Part shown: positions 54,934 to 63,654 of the stretch, one piece after another
How positions within the stretch are numbered: the stretch's first letter is position 1
Layout of the letters: every line of letters starts with the position of its first letter
Assembly (NCBI GenBank): GCA_018064605.1
Contig: JAGHUX010000001.1
Location: forward strand, 33,547 to 97,546
Origin: Candidatus Limimorpha caballi
Lineage (GTDB): Bacteria; Bacteroidota; Bacteroidia; Bacteroidales; F082
DNA length: 64,000 bases
Reading direction: 5' to 3'
The notes under the pieces: model-generated
Database searches by the model: none
Seen by the model: only the letters and a program-made list of their open reading frames with translations
What the model was told of the DNA's origin: nothing
Translations under genes and position numbers: made by a program

Positions 54934-56301
54934 TCAGTTTATTTTTATCGACTTTTTGTATGACAGCGTCAGCCACACTGTCCTGACGAGCAGGTGCATG
55001 AAATATGCGCCGAGCAGTATGTGTATGGCGAGTGCCCGGTATCGTTCCGTCCCTGTCTCGACCGTGGTGCTGTCGAGGATGTTTTTCCCGGCCGTCCAGG
55101 CGAAGAAGAAGCAGGCCGCAGAGGCGAGCATGGCGTTGCGCATCGCCTTGGATGCCGTGGCGCCTTCGTAGATGCCGTCCCACGTGAACGCGGCGCAGCC
55201 CAGCGGTGGCATGAGGATGAGCCACGGTATGAACTGTCGGCATGCGTCGATGACCTGAACGTCGGATGTCATGACCCGCAGCATCGGCACTCCCGAGGTC
55301 CAGTAGATGAGCATGAAGGCGGCGGCGACAGCCATGCTCCAGATGAAGATCTCCCTGACGCAGGAGCGGAGGCTGGCGGCGTCGCCCGCCCCGATGAAAC
55401 GCCCGGCGAGCGCCTGGCCCGCGTAGGCGAAGCCGTCGGTGAAATATGAGAATATCATCAGCAGTTTCATCATGATGGCGCTGGAGGCGAGCATGATGTC
55501 GCCGAACCTGGCGGATATCGTCGTGAAGCCGATGTAGATCAGTATGAAGCCGAGCGAGCGCATGAACAGGTCGATGTTCATGGAGAAGAAGCCGCGCATC
55601 TCACTGCCGGTGAACGACGACCTCGCCTCGTCGGTGGTGAAGCCCGAGAACACCCTGCGGTATCTCACTGCGGTGACGCCGACGGCGTAGGCGAGTCCGG
55701 AGTACTGGGCCAGCACCGTGCCGAGCGCGACGCCGCTGAATCCGAGTCCGCCCCACCGCCCTATTCCGAGGGCGAGGATGACGCTTCCCGCTATGTTGAC
55801 GCCGTTGACGATGAAGTCGGTCCACATCGAGCTGACGGTGTCCTGCATCCCCACGAACCAGCCCCTGAAAGTCATCAGCGACAACGTGGCCGGCGCCGCC
55901 CACACCCTGATGAAGAAGTACTCGAGCGCATAGCCGCGCACCTCCGGCGTGCAGTCGACGACGAGGAAGGCGAGTCGTGTGAATGGGATCTGTATTGCGA
56001 GGATGGCTGTGGCTATCAGCAGCGCAAGCCCCACGCCACGGCAGAGCGACCTCGCGCATTCGCGCATGTCGCCGCGCCCGAAGGCCTGTGCGGTGAGCCC
56101 ACCGGTGCCGGCGCGCAGGAAGCCGAAGTTCCAGTACAGCAGGTCGAACAGCATCGAGCCGATGGAGATGCCGCCGATGCATGTGGCGGCGCCGACGTCG
56201 AGATGGCCGGCCACCGCGATGTCAACCATCCCGACGATCGGGACGGTGATGTTTGCGATGATGCTCGGCAGCGCGAGCCGCAGGATTTCACGGTTCATCA
56301 T
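54934..56301 (-). CDS. MATE family efflux transporter
   Basis: 455 residues, 12 transmembrane segments. LALPSIIANITVPIVGMVDI, GTGGLTAQAFGRGD and, in the second half, GQALAGRFIGAGD are MATE/DinF-type signatures in both halves of the inverted repeat. It exports cationic drugs or metabolites with Na+ or H+. It follows the WbuC gene after 3 bp, so the two share a transcript ending at the hairpin beyond the stop. Closest by eye to the DinF subgroup. Confidence 0.9.
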   Translation of the reverse strand: MMNREILRLALPSIIANITVPIVGMVDIAVAGHLDVGAATCIGGISIGSMLFDLLYWNFGFLRAGTGGLTAQAFGRGDMRECARSLCRGVGLALLIATAILAIQIPFTRLAFLVVDCTPEVRGYALEYFFIRVWAAPATLSLMTFRGWFVGMQDTVSSMWTDFIVNGVNIAGSVILALGIGRWGGLGFSGVALGTVLAQYSGLAYAVGVTAVRYRRVFSGFTTDEARSSFTGSEMRGFFSMNIDLFMRSLGFILIYIGFTTISARFGDIMLASSAIMMKLLMIFSYFTDGFAYAGQALAGRFIGAGDAASLRSCVREIFIWSMAVAAAFMLIYWTSGVPMLRVMTSDVQVIDACRQFIPWLILMPPLGCAAFTWDGIYEGATASKAMRNAMLASAACFFFAWTAGKNILDSTTVETGTERYRALAIHILLGAYFMHLLVRTVWLTLSYKKSIKIN

Positions 56302-56304
56302 AGG

Positions 56305-56703
56305 CTAAAGGGCATTCCAGACGTCTTCCGGCCCGAGCGGGACATACGGCCCCTCCTTGCATTCGAGGATGACCGTGCCGCTTTCGAGCGACTCGAGACG
56401 GTGCCACTGCCCCATCGCGACGACCATGCCAGGACAGTTGGAGCCGGCGCGCATCTCGACAGAGTCAACAAGACAGCCGTTGCTGTCGTAGAGATGTTGT
56501 ATGCAATGTCCGCGAAGCACTGCAAGCACCTCAGTGGCAGTGCTGTGGCGGTGTATCGGGAGTGACGTCCCGGGCTCAAGGGCGTTGAGCATTTTCTGCG
56601 ACTTGTCATCGACGGAGTCGCGGAGGTCGTAGTTCATGCGGAGTCGCGGCGACGTTTTCGCCTGCGCAGTGATGCTATCGAGAAGTTCCTTGTCTATTCG
56701 CAT
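56305..56703 (-). CDS. WbuC family cupin-fold protein
   Basis: 132 residues. PIHRHSTATEVLAVLRG, an H-x-H...E cupin metal motif, and VVAMGQWHRLESLE with the third His, then LECKEGPYVP, match WbuC proteins found in O-antigen loci. The role is unknown; a metal-dependent sugar-binding or isomerase-type function is assumed. First gene of a WbuC-MATE pair, with a TATCTTTG box 23 bp upstream. Confidence 0.85.
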   Translation of the reverse strand: MRIDKELLDSITAQAKTSPRLRMNYDLRDSVDDKSQKMLNALEPGTSLPIHRHSTATEVLAVLRGHCIQHLYDSNGCLVDSVEMRAGSNCPGMVVAMGQWHRLESLESGTVILECKEGPYVPLGPEDVWNAL

Positions 56704-56725
56704 GGTGTTACGTTAAAAATTTCGG

Positions 56726-56733
56726 CAAAGATA
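56726..56733 (-). promoter_or_regulatory. -7 box for the WbuC-MATE transcript
   Basis: CAAAGATA reads TATCTTTG on minus, 23 bp upstream of the ATG at 56703. Confidence 0.6.
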
Positions 56734-56757
56734 CGACTTTTTCAAAACGTGAAGGCA

Positions 56758-57000
56758 CTATTCTTGAAACAGCACGTATTCTTTTTTCCTCCCGCCGCAA
56801 TGCTCCTCCATGTCGCGCATCCCGGCCACCTCCAAGAACATCGCCTTCTTCCACGCCTCCAAGGTGCCGTTGTTCATCTTCTTGCGCGTGTACTTCACCT
56901 TCGACAACAGGTTTGTATGCTTGTTCGGAAAGTGACGATGCTCGGCGACATAAGATTTTAGCTCATCGATGAATGCATACCATTTCTCTTCGTTTGTCAT
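56758..57000 (-). CDS. Stand-alone helicase-associated (HA) domain protein
   Basis: 80 residues: WYAFIDELKSYVAEHRHFPN, LLSKVKYTRKKMNNGTL. The pattern W...L..Y..EH...P...L...V...R....G.L matches one helicase-associated domain, a DNA-binding three-helix unit normally found in tandem in large helicases. Here it is a single free copy with its own TAnnTTTG box (57014-57021). A second free HA-like ORF is at 63655. Its role is unknown; it may be a DNA-binding regulator. Confidence 0.65.
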   Translation of the reverse strand: MTNEEKWYAFIDELKSYVAEHRHFPNKHTNLLSKVKYTRKKMNNGTLEAWKKAMFLEVAGMRDMEEHCGGRKKEYVLFQE

Positions 57001-57040
57001 ATAAGTAAATTTGCAAAATTAGTTTACTATTAGTTCGGTG

Positions 57041-57090
57041 CTTCGACAAGCTCAACAACCTGATTTTGCAGCTCATTGAGCCTGTCGAAA
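57041..57090. repeat. Intergenic inverted repeat (CTTCGACAAGCTCAA / TTGAGCCTGTCGAAA)
   Basis: Two 15-bp arms with one mismatch flank a 20-bp loop, between the HA-domain gene and the DegT terminator. The TTCGACA-GCTCA motif recurs as dispersed palindromes in many bacterial genomes, so this is probably a REP-like repeat. Confidence 0.65.
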
Positions 57091-57146
57091 TGAGAAGTTT
57101 TTTTTTAGAGTATTTTAGAATAGTTACTTATCAGAATTTCATTTCA

Positions 57147-57198
57147 TAAAAAATTGTCGGGAAAGAACACCGCCTCTCACGGGTTCCTTCCCGACAAT
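57147..57198 (-). terminator. Terminator after the DegT aminotransferase gene
   Basis: ATTGTCGGGAA (57153-57163) pairs perfectly with TTCCCGACAAT (57188-57198), followed on the minus strand by a T-run. Confidence 0.85.
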
Positions 57199-57227
57199 CC
57201 AAAAAAAAATTTGGGTTATGGTTTGGG

Positions 57228-58484
57228 TTATAATATCGCCTCTTTTATCTTTTCCACGATATACGCCACATCCTCGTCGCTCACGCAAGGGCCGGAAGGA
57301 AGGCACATGCCCACTTTGAAAAGTTCTTCCTCAACATCGTTGGTATAGACGTCACATCCAGCATAGACCGGCTGCTTGTGCATCGGTTTCCAGAGCGGGC
57401 GCGCCTCGATGCCGGCATTGTCGAGATACACGCGCAAAGCCTCAACGTTGGCATTCGGCTCGCAATCAGTATGAGCAGATGAAGCAGCGTGGATGACGCC
57501 AGCGGCCCCGCCGACAGCACCGGTCACGACAGCCGCATACGCATTCTCCTGCCCGACAACGTGCACAGACGGATCGACAGTAATGGTATTCAGCCAATAG
57601 TTGCTCCCCTCGGCAGCCCAGTCAGGGCCCTTGTGGAAGGTGATACCGGGAATTGAGGCAAACGCTTTTTCATACAGAGAAGCGATATGACGATGGTGTG
57701 CGATATGGCTTGAAGCCACGGTCATCTGACCGATACCGATACCGGCGCAGATATTACTCATGCGATAGTTGAATCCAATCTTCTCGTGCTGATAATAAGG
57801 ATAGCTTTCGCGATACTGTGTGGCGTACATCATCACCTCGCGCCACTCCTCGTCACTGCCGGCAATCAACGCGCCGCCGCCGGAGGTGGTGATCATCTTG
57901 TTGCCGTTGAACGACAAAACACCGTACTTACCGAAAGTGCCCAGCACCTGACCTTTGTACTTCGAGCCGAAACCCTCGGCGGCATCTTCAATCACCGGGA
58001 TGCCGTATTTGTCGGCAATCGCCATAATCCGCGAGCAGTCGTAAGGCATACCGTACAACGCCACCGGCACAATCGCCTTCGGGTACTTGCCCGTCTTCGC
58101 CTTGCGGTCTATGATGGCGGCTTCCAGTAAGACAGGGTCCATATTCCATGTGTCTGCCTCGCTGCCCACGAACACCGGCTTCGCGCCAAGGTAGGTAATC
58201 GGATGGGAACTTGCGCAGAACGTGAAGCTCTGCACCAGAACCTCGTCGCCCGCCTTCACGCCGCAGTTGATAAGCGCCAGATGCACAGCCGCAGTTCCGC
58301 ACGAAAGTGCCACAACGCGCTTGTTCTCACCCACGAACGCCTCAAGTTCCGCCTCGAACTGGTTCACGTTAGGTCCCAGCGGCACCACCCAATTCGTGTC
58401 AAATGCTTCCTTAATGTACTTCTGTTCAAGACCAGCTTCGCTCATGTGAGCAAGGCAGAGGTATATACGTTTTCTTTCTGACAT
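57228..58484 (-). CDS. DegT/DnrJ/EryC1/StrS family PLP-dependent aminotransferase
   Basis: 418 residues. It has ALSCGTAAVHLALINCGVKAG, the PLP-phosphate cup, VIEDAAEGFGSKYKG with the PLP-ring Asp, and VLSFNGNKMITTSGGGAL with the Schiff-base Lys. The long MSERKRIYLCLAHMSEAGLE start and NWVVPLGPNV are typical of the PglE-like subgroup that aminates 4-keto sugars such as UDP-4-keto-6-deoxy-GlcNAc. A nearby dehydratase is missing, so it is an isolated glycan gene, though UpxY and WbuC lie within 4 kb. The AbiH gene ends 42 bp upstream. Confidence 0.92.
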   Translation of the reverse strand: MSERKRIYLCLAHMSEAGLEQKYIKEAFDTNWVVPLGPNVNQFEAELEAFVGENKRVVALSCGTAAVHLALINCGVKAGDEVLVQSFTFCASSHPITYLGAKPVFVGSEADTWNMDPVLLEAAIIDRKAKTGKYPKAIVPVALYGMPYDCSRIMAIADKYGIPVIEDAAEGFGSKYKGQVLGTFGKYGVLSFNGNKMITTSGGGALIAGSDEEWREVMMYATQYRESYPYYQHEKIGFNYRMSNICAGIGIGQMTVASSHIAHHRHIASLYEKAFASIPGITFHKGPDWAAEGSNYWLNTITVDPSVHVVGQENAYAAVVTGAVGGAAGVIHAASSAHTDCEPNANVEALRVYLDNAGIEARPLWKPMHKQPVYAGCDVYTNDVEEELFKVGMCLPSGPCVSDEDVAYIVEKIKEAIL

Positions 58485-58526
58485 ATAATGTTTGTTTAAT
58501 TGATTAATTCTTTGTGAGTAACCTAA

Positions 58527-59762
58527 TTACTTTATTCCCAATGGGTCTTTATTAATGTCAATTAAAAGATTCTTTGCCCTATAATGACGAGGAGTAAATA
58601 GTCTTTCAACGGGTGGCTGCAATAGTAGCGAATCGTGCCCCGAAAGACTTTGCCGCTTTGGTGCTGGTACTGCTACTTTACCCTCCTTCTGGAACACCGC
58701 CATCACATTCTCAAAGTTATCTTGCAAATTCTCTTTCTTGGGATTATTGAATATGTTTTGCGAGCCTGGATTGTTACAGAAATTGACATAAATACGGTTC
58801 TCGTAATCCTTGAAACTTTTCTCGTCAATGCCAATGGCCGCCAGCAACTCGCGTTTGCGCTTTCTTTTTAAAGTGTGCTTCTGTATCTCCGCCAACTGCG
58901 CTATTTCCTTTTCATAGGTGAAATACAATATCCTTACATTATTGTCAGCCTTTATTCGTTTCCCTATTTCCATCCACCATGTATGGTCGGTTTTTCCAAG
59001 CGATACGCCATATATTGAAATAATTCCGCTTTGCGCTATTACTTCACGGCATTGTCGATCAATTGTCGTACCCAGATTGCTGTTGGTTTGAGGCTTGACA
59101 AGCAGGTCGCGTACACTTTCATCCTCAGCCAGTTTCTTGTTGGCTATTTGACCCACATTGTCAACGCCAAGAACAATATTACGGTTTTTTATGTCTTGAT
59201 GGATATGGAGTATTCCATCAAAATGATAGGTCATAGACGATCCCAACCCTAACACACCACCTTCAGCTAACTTACCCAAGTCAGAGATACGGTTGAAAGT
59301 ATCTGTATAATTGAAACTCAATATCTTCACTCGATTATCATTCACCCTTACAAACAGTTTGTCAAAATCCTCTATTTCACTCGGTGTCAGATGCAGCCAA
59401 GGTTTCATCAAATCTTGATATAATGTCTTGGTTGGATTGTCAAAATTCGCCACATCTGAAAAACGATAGGCATAATCAATATACTCCATCAAATGATTAT
59501 ACACGTCCATGTAAACAGTATTGTAATCCTCTGCTGAATCGTATTCTTCAGTCACCTTGCCTAAAGCAATTTCCATGTCCGACCATAATTCCGTGCGACG
59601 CTCCAAGAGGGCATTATACAAATTGATACGAAACTTTTTTACAATCTCAGGTTCATCATCTTTTGAAACGAGTTGCAGATAGTATTCGTAGAAATGGGCA
59701 TACGAGGAGGGTATGCCCTGATTGATGTCAAATCCGTTACCTATGATATGCGTGATATTCAT
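58527..59762 (-). CDS. AbiH family abortive-infection protein
   Basis: 411 residues starting NITHIIGNGFDINQGIPSSY with HFYEYYLQL, the diagnostic AbiH opening, a Rossmann-like GNGFD loop. Later ILSFNYTDTFNRI and IYGVSLGKTDHTWWMEIG match the conserved AbiH core. AbiH was found in Lactococcus as a phage-abortive protein and usually occurs alone; its biochemistry is unresolved. Here it is the last gene of a minus-strand run, 5 bp after the membrane protein gene, so it may be the effector of a multigene system. The C-terminal 60 residues (VPAPKRQSLSGHDSLLLQPP) are Pro-rich and poorly conserved. Confidence 0.87.
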   Translation of the reverse strand: MNITHIIGNGFDINQGIPSSYAHFYEYYLQLVSKDDEPEIVKKFRINLYNALLERRTELWSDMEIALGKVTEEYDSAEDYNTVYMDVYNHLMEYIDYAYRFSDVANFDNPTKTLYQDLMKPWLHLTPSEIEDFDKLFVRVNDNRVKILSFNYTDTFNRISDLGKLAEGGVLGLGSSMTYHFDGILHIHQDIKNRNIVLGVDNVGQIANKKLAEDESVRDLLVKPQTNSNLGTTIDRQCREVIAQSGIISIYGVSLGKTDHTWWMEIGKRIKADNNVRILYFTYEKEIAQLAEIQKHTLKRKRKRELLAAIGIDEKSFKDYENRIYVNFCNNPGSQNIFNNPKKENLQDNFENVMAVFQKEGKVAVPAPKRQSLSGHDSLLLQPPVERLFTPRHYRAKNLLIDINKDPLGIK

Positions 59763-59767
59763 TCGTT

Positions 59768-61294
59768 TTATTTCTTTTTGTTAGCTTCTACTGGCACCAC
59801 CTCAATAGGTTTCAGCGCTTTTATGGCTGAACTAATACTGTCAGTAGATTGCATTACAGCTTTATTTGTATCGTTATTCAGGCTATCGATATGCTGATAG
59901 AATTCCGTCCTATTTCTAATCTCTGTTTTACTCGACATGAAAACTTCCCACATTATTTGAAGACCAAAAACAATAACGCCACTAAATCCGACCGTTAACA
60001 CAAACATCTTCACTTTATTCCAAAATACAGATCTTTTAGTCTCTTGAAAAACATTTTCAACCACTGTGTGTCGTTTATAGCGCAGCCTTTTCACATTCCT
60101 TTTCTGCCAAATTGAAGGATTACCATCAACTGAAGTGCATTCCATGTAACTTATCAGACACTTCCATAACTCCTGTAAAACACTGTCTTTAGTAAGTTCT
60201 TTCGGATCAATGCTTTCCTCAATGATGATGCAATCCTCAAATGGTTTCCTGTTGTCGGTCTTGGCTGGATATAACGACACTGTCACAAATCCAGTCTCCA
60301 TCCGATAAAAACAAAGACGTGCGCCATCTTCCAAAGTGGAAGTGAAACCCCTATTGTTATGCGAAACAATTAATGGTCGGCTACCAAACCCGACATTGAC
60401 ATAGGTGACATTGTTTTTCGGGTGCTGCTTGTCATTCCAAACATGGAGCATATAGATGTCGTCAAACCTTTTAGCCGATGGTGATTCAGCAAGCAATGCT
60501 TTGAATTTCCCTTCCGCCACGACAGCAAAGTCATTAAACTGATCATACCTGTTGAGTCGGTCTATTGTAACCTTATCATTGGGTATTGTAGTCACATTTT
60601 TGAAATCTGGCTCCATGTAGTTGGTTATCCCACGCTTGGCCAATAAATCAACAAAGCCTTTGTTCTTGACTTTCTCGTCGTTGATAAGTTTATAGTGTAC
60701 GCGTTGAAGGTCTGCCCCATCAACCAAATGCTTTACTATTGCGAGGGTTAGCGGATCTGTGCAGTTTGTTCCAATAAACCAATTATTCTTATAATCCTCA
60801 AGCGATGTCAAAACACCTTGAATCTTATCTGGAGCGTCAATCACAGCAACTTCTGCATCTGGTACATCATAAAGCACCTGAAGCAAATGACTGTTTGTGA
60901 GCGGCACAAAAACGTTTTCAATTGAAATAAAACGGAAAAGACCATGTTCCTGCACATACCATTTTCGCAGATAGTCAAGCAGCACGGCTTTGTCATCGGA
61001 AGGCAAAGCCAACTCATATACTTTCTCGACAAAATCTTTGAAATTGAGTTTGGAAAGGTCTTTTGCAAAATCAGAGTGGCTTTTATACCACTCAACATGA
61101 TTCTTCTTCAACCATGTTGCAAAATCCTGAGGTTTTGCATCGTAATGGAATGTATAAAAACTATCACCAAGCAGATACAGGCTCTTAAACACCACTGGCT
61201 TGGGTTTCACCTCCACATTCACTTGCTTTGGTGTTGTATCATTTCCTGTAAAACCAAACACAGAGAATATTAGGTTCTTCAAATCTTTAAACAT
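59768..61294 (-). CDS. Membrane-anchored protein of unknown function in the AbiH operon
   Basis: 508 residues from ATG at 61294; the track's start at 61348 is a TTG. I do not recognise the family. Residues 20-400 are soluble with a mixed alpha/beta pattern (FKSLYLLGDSFYTFHYDAK, DDIYMLHVWNDKQHPKN, FGSRPLIVSHNN). A basic segment (KRNVKRLRYKRHTVVENVF) precedes one transmembrane helix near 440 (MFVLTVGFSGVIVFGLQIM), and a 50-residue tail follows (NRTEFYQHIDSLNNDTNKA). By the positive-inside rule the large N-terminal domain is cytoplasmic. Such a soluble-domain-plus-TM plan suits a sensor or a membrane effector. It lies 5 bp before AbiH and 44 bp after the small-protein gene. Confidence 0.72.
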   Translation of the reverse strand: MFKDLKNLIFSVFGFTGNDTTPKQVNVEVKPKPVVFKSLYLLGDSFYTFHYDAKPQDFATWLKKNHVEWYKSHSDFAKDLSKLNFKDFVEKVYELALPSDDKAVLLDYLRKWYVQEHGLFRFISIENVFVPLTNSHLLQVLYDVPDAEVAVIDAPDKIQGVLTSLEDYKNNWFIGTNCTDPLTLAIVKHLVDGADLQRVHYKLINDEKVKNKGFVDLLAKRGITNYMEPDFKNVTTIPNDKVTIDRLNRYDQFNDFAVVAEGKFKALLAESPSAKRFDDIYMLHVWNDKQHPKNNVTYVNVGFGSRPLIVSHNNRGFTSTLEDGARLCFYRMETGFVTVSLYPAKTDNRKPFEDCIIIEESIDPKELTKDSVLQELWKCLISYMECTSVDGNPSIWQKRNVKRLRYKRHTVVENVFQETKRSVFWNKVKMFVLTVGFSGVIVFGLQIMWEVFMSSKTEIRNRTEFYQHIDSLNNDTNKAVMQSTDSISSAIKALKPIEVVPVEANKKK

Positions 61295-61338
61295 TTCGCA
61301 CAATAAAAGAACAAACTGTAAACAATAACCAATCTCTT

Positions 61339-61722
61339 CTATTTCCAATGACCCTCATTATCCCATGACAATCTGTTATCGTGATAGACATAATGGTCAT
61401 TATGAAATTTTTCCATCGCTGAAATGAACTGCGACATAATCAGTACAGCGTCACTATTTGTTGGCAAATCATTCTCATCCAAAAAATCAAGATAATCAAC
61501 CGTTGGCTCGTCTTTCAATATTTCTTTGGCTTTCACCAACAGTCTATTTATCGTCTTAACCTTCTTCAGGTTTAATTCATCATCCTGTTTCTTTTTCGAA
61601 AACTCTTTTACTTCATCAAAAGCCGATTTGAGTAGTGGAGATATGGTTAAATACAACTTTACCTGTTCGTCAGTCGTTTGCTTTTCAACTGGCTTAGATG
61701 ATTTTTTCGTTGGCTGCGTCAT
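61339..61722 (-). CDS. Small unknown protein B (paralogue of its upstream neighbour)
   Basis: 127 residues with a basic N-terminus (MTQPTKKSSKPVEKQ), a central helical segment (KVKTINRLLVKAKEILKD) and an acidic-to-aromatic C-terminal part (DFLDENDLPTNSDAVLIMSQ, DHYVYHDNRLSWDNEGHW). It aligns by eye over about 70 residues with the interrupted gene just upstream (LKLINKVLA...VAMILGQYINCMEVIKKDH...FSGRWYWSVDG). No known family. Its start is 4 bp after that gene's stop. Confidence 0.68.
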   Translation of the reverse strand: MTQPTKKSSKPVEKQTTDEQVKLYLTISPLLKSAFDEVKEFSKKKQDDELNLKKVKTINRLLVKAKEILKDEPTVDYLDFLDENDLPTNSDAVLIMSQFISAMEKFHNDHYVYHDNRLSWDNEGHWK

Positions 61723-61726
61723 TTTA

Positions 61727-62110
61727 TTATTTTTTTAAGTCAGCTGGTGCTGATGTGCTTATTTCAAAACTCTTATTGTTACCATCTACGCTCCAGTACC
61801 AACGACCGGAAAACGGATGGACATGATCCTTTTTGATAACTTCCATACAATTGATATACTGCCCCAATATCATTGCCACGTCACCGTTGTTTGGCATTTG
61901 ACCATCAATATCAAACCCTTCAAAATCATCAAATGGTTTAGTGTCACCAACAATAATGTTTGCCTAAGCCAACACCTTATTGATAAGTTTCAACTTGAAA
62001 ACATTCATCTCTTCCATAGGGTTCTTCTTTACGAGTATCGTAATATCTTCATAAAACCCACGCAATTGGGCATGTATCTTTTCGAAATTAATTATCTGTA
62101 CTTTGTTCAT
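61727..62110 (-). pseudogene. Small unknown protein A, interrupted by an in-frame TAG
   Basis: ATG at 62110, 48 codons (MNKVQIINFEKIHAQLRGFY, VFKLKLINKVLA), then TAG at 61964-61966, then 78 more codons in the same frame (DTKPFDDFEGFDIDGQMPNN, ILGQYINCMEVIKKDHVHPF) to TAA at 61727. The paralogue downstream has Lys at the TAG position (LLVKAKE against VLA*ANI), so AAG or CAG to TAG is the simplest change. It may be a recent null allele or a tolerated early stop. The ORF track misses it because each half is short. Confidence 0.72.
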
Positions 62111-62118
62111 ACTCTTCT

Positions 62119-63486
62119 TTAATTTGGGCACATTCGGGTAAATTCAATATATTTCTTCTTTATCACTTCGACAGGCTGTCTTTGTTTGTTGCTATTAGTA
62201 GATTCCATTTGGCTCAAATCCGAATCATCCATAATCAAGATACATCTGCGCTGTCCGGACCATAAATCGATTGTATTCCGTATTATCTCCTTGGATGGTT
62301 GATTGCGGGTAAACAATATTCCAAAACGACCAAACTGTTCAGACATATATCTGTTAAGTTGATTTATATGTTCCCTTTCGACTGTTTTGACATTTTTCAA
62401 TTCCACCACAATTTGCTTACAATCGTAAGTTTTATATATATCCGCCAAAAAGTCAGTACTTGTATTATTATAAAAGATAATATCACGAATCTGAGTTCCA
62501 GACTCAATCCTGCTTTGTTCAGCCGCAAAATCAAGATGAGGGTATAAAAAAGAAGTTAACACTTGCCCCATCAATCTTTCATAATCTTTGTCTGCATTTT
62601 CGCTCTTTCCAGGGGGTAGTTTCTTTATGTCAGCCACTTTCCGCTTTGCCGAGTTAACAGATATCTTTGAGAATAGCGGATCATTTTGACAATCTCCACT
62701 GTTACTCTCTTTTAGCGAGATATACCTTTCAACCATACCAAAGTTATCGCGATTGTATTTCAGAATATCAATACGGTTCTTAATTCTGTCATATTCTTTC
62801 TCTATGTTCTTGATGAGATAATTATTGAAATAGTCATCATAGTTTAACCAAGGCGTGAATCGCAGCCACCGTTTGGGAACAAAAATAATAGGTTGTTTAG
62901 ATTCCTCATTCATCGGTAAATTCACACATTCCTTGATGACCATGAAATGCTTATAGTCATATCGATAGATTTCTATATCATGCGTGGGAATGCTGTATCG
63001 AAGACATTCTTGATAGGTGTAGTCTATAAGGAATGACTTTAGAAGGGAGCAGGCAATATCGCTTATCCTATCTTTCGAAATCTGGTCAACTAATAGTTGT
63101 ATTTGCTCCAAATGCTTAATCCCGTATCGCCCCACTTGCGGAATCTGCTTGAATAGTTCAAGTATCTCTTGGGCTAATTCTTTGCTAATAGGACGACCTT
63201 TTCGTGTTTTCGAAAGGCCAAGCCCTACCTCATCGCATTCGCTCAGAAATACAAGATTTGTAATCGCATCTTCACATTTACCATCAATATACATCTGACC
63301 AAGACTATTAAACGAGTTCAGTATGCCAATATGCTGCATATTATCCATTTGAGATGGGGACTTCCACAACAGGAATGGATCAACATACAGTGGAATATCC
63401 TCGTCCATAAAAGTTATAGCAAAATCAACCTCTGCTTGTAGCAAAGGTATGTTGTAATAATCCGATAGTCTTGGTCTAATAATCAT
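62119..63486 (-). CDS. PD-(D/E)XK-like nuclease domain protein, first gene of the AbiH operon
   Basis: 455 residues from ATG at 63486 (MIIRPRLSDYYNIPLLQAEV); the track's extra 18 codons are doubtful. Residues 1-300 are an uncharacterised helical region (DEDIPLYVDPFLLWKSPSQ, EVGLGLSKTRKGRPISKELA). Residues 340-430 look like a restriction-endonuclease fold: AEQSRIESGTQIRDIIFYN supplies the first Asp, and KQIVVELKNVKTVE the E-x-K, followed by INQLNRYMSEQFGRFGILFT. Active-site spacing fits PD-(D/E)XK enzymes of the Mrr/HSDR type. No family name is certain. It leads a run of five same-strand genes with gaps of 4-45 bp and would be the DNA- or RNA-cutting component. Confidence 0.72.
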   Translation of the reverse strand: MIIRPRLSDYYNIPLLQAEVDFAITFMDEDIPLYVDPFLLWKSPSQMDNMQHIGILNSFNSLGQMYIDGKCEDAITNLVFLSECDEVGLGLSKTRKGRPISKELAQEILELFKQIPQVGRYGIKHLEQIQLLVDQISKDRISDIACSLLKSFLIDYTYQECLRYSIPTHDIEIYRYDYKHFMVIKECVNLPMNEESKQPIIFVPKRWLRFTPWLNYDDYFNNYLIKNIEKEYDRIKNRIDILKYNRDNFGMVERYISLKESNSGDCQNDPLFSKISVNSAKRKVADIKKLPPGKSENADKDYERLMGQVLTSFLYPHLDFAAEQSRIESGTQIRDIIFYNNTSTDFLADIYKTYDCKQIVVELKNVKTVEREHINQLNRYMSEQFGRFGILFTRNQPSKEIIRNTIDLWSGQRRCILIMDDSDLSQMESTNSNKQRQPVEVIKKKYIEFTRMCPN

Positions 63487-63654
63487 TCTTTTATAAATTT
63501 CGGTGTTCAACTCCACCACGGCCAAAACACAAACCTGCAAAATTGCCCAACGCCTTTCAGAACTTTCATACTAACAACTCTAAACTTTCTGCTGTGGCCC
63601 GCGAGCTTGATGAGCGAACTGACTCTCAACTCTAGATCCTAAACTCTACACTAA

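Noticed and set aside
61295-61348. Start of the 508-aa membrane protein at 61348
   Set aside because: That codon is TTG and overlaps the previous gene; ATG at 61294 is the first standard start. A TTG start cannot be excluded.
46380-61966. Stop-codon recoding (TAG or TAA read as Gln or Lys), suggested by three interrupted genes
   Set aside because: TAG ends ordinary genes here (DUF4831 at 6847, TPR regulator at 40601) and TAA ends many others. The three cases involve two different stop codons and genes of accessory type, so independent nonsense changes are simpler.
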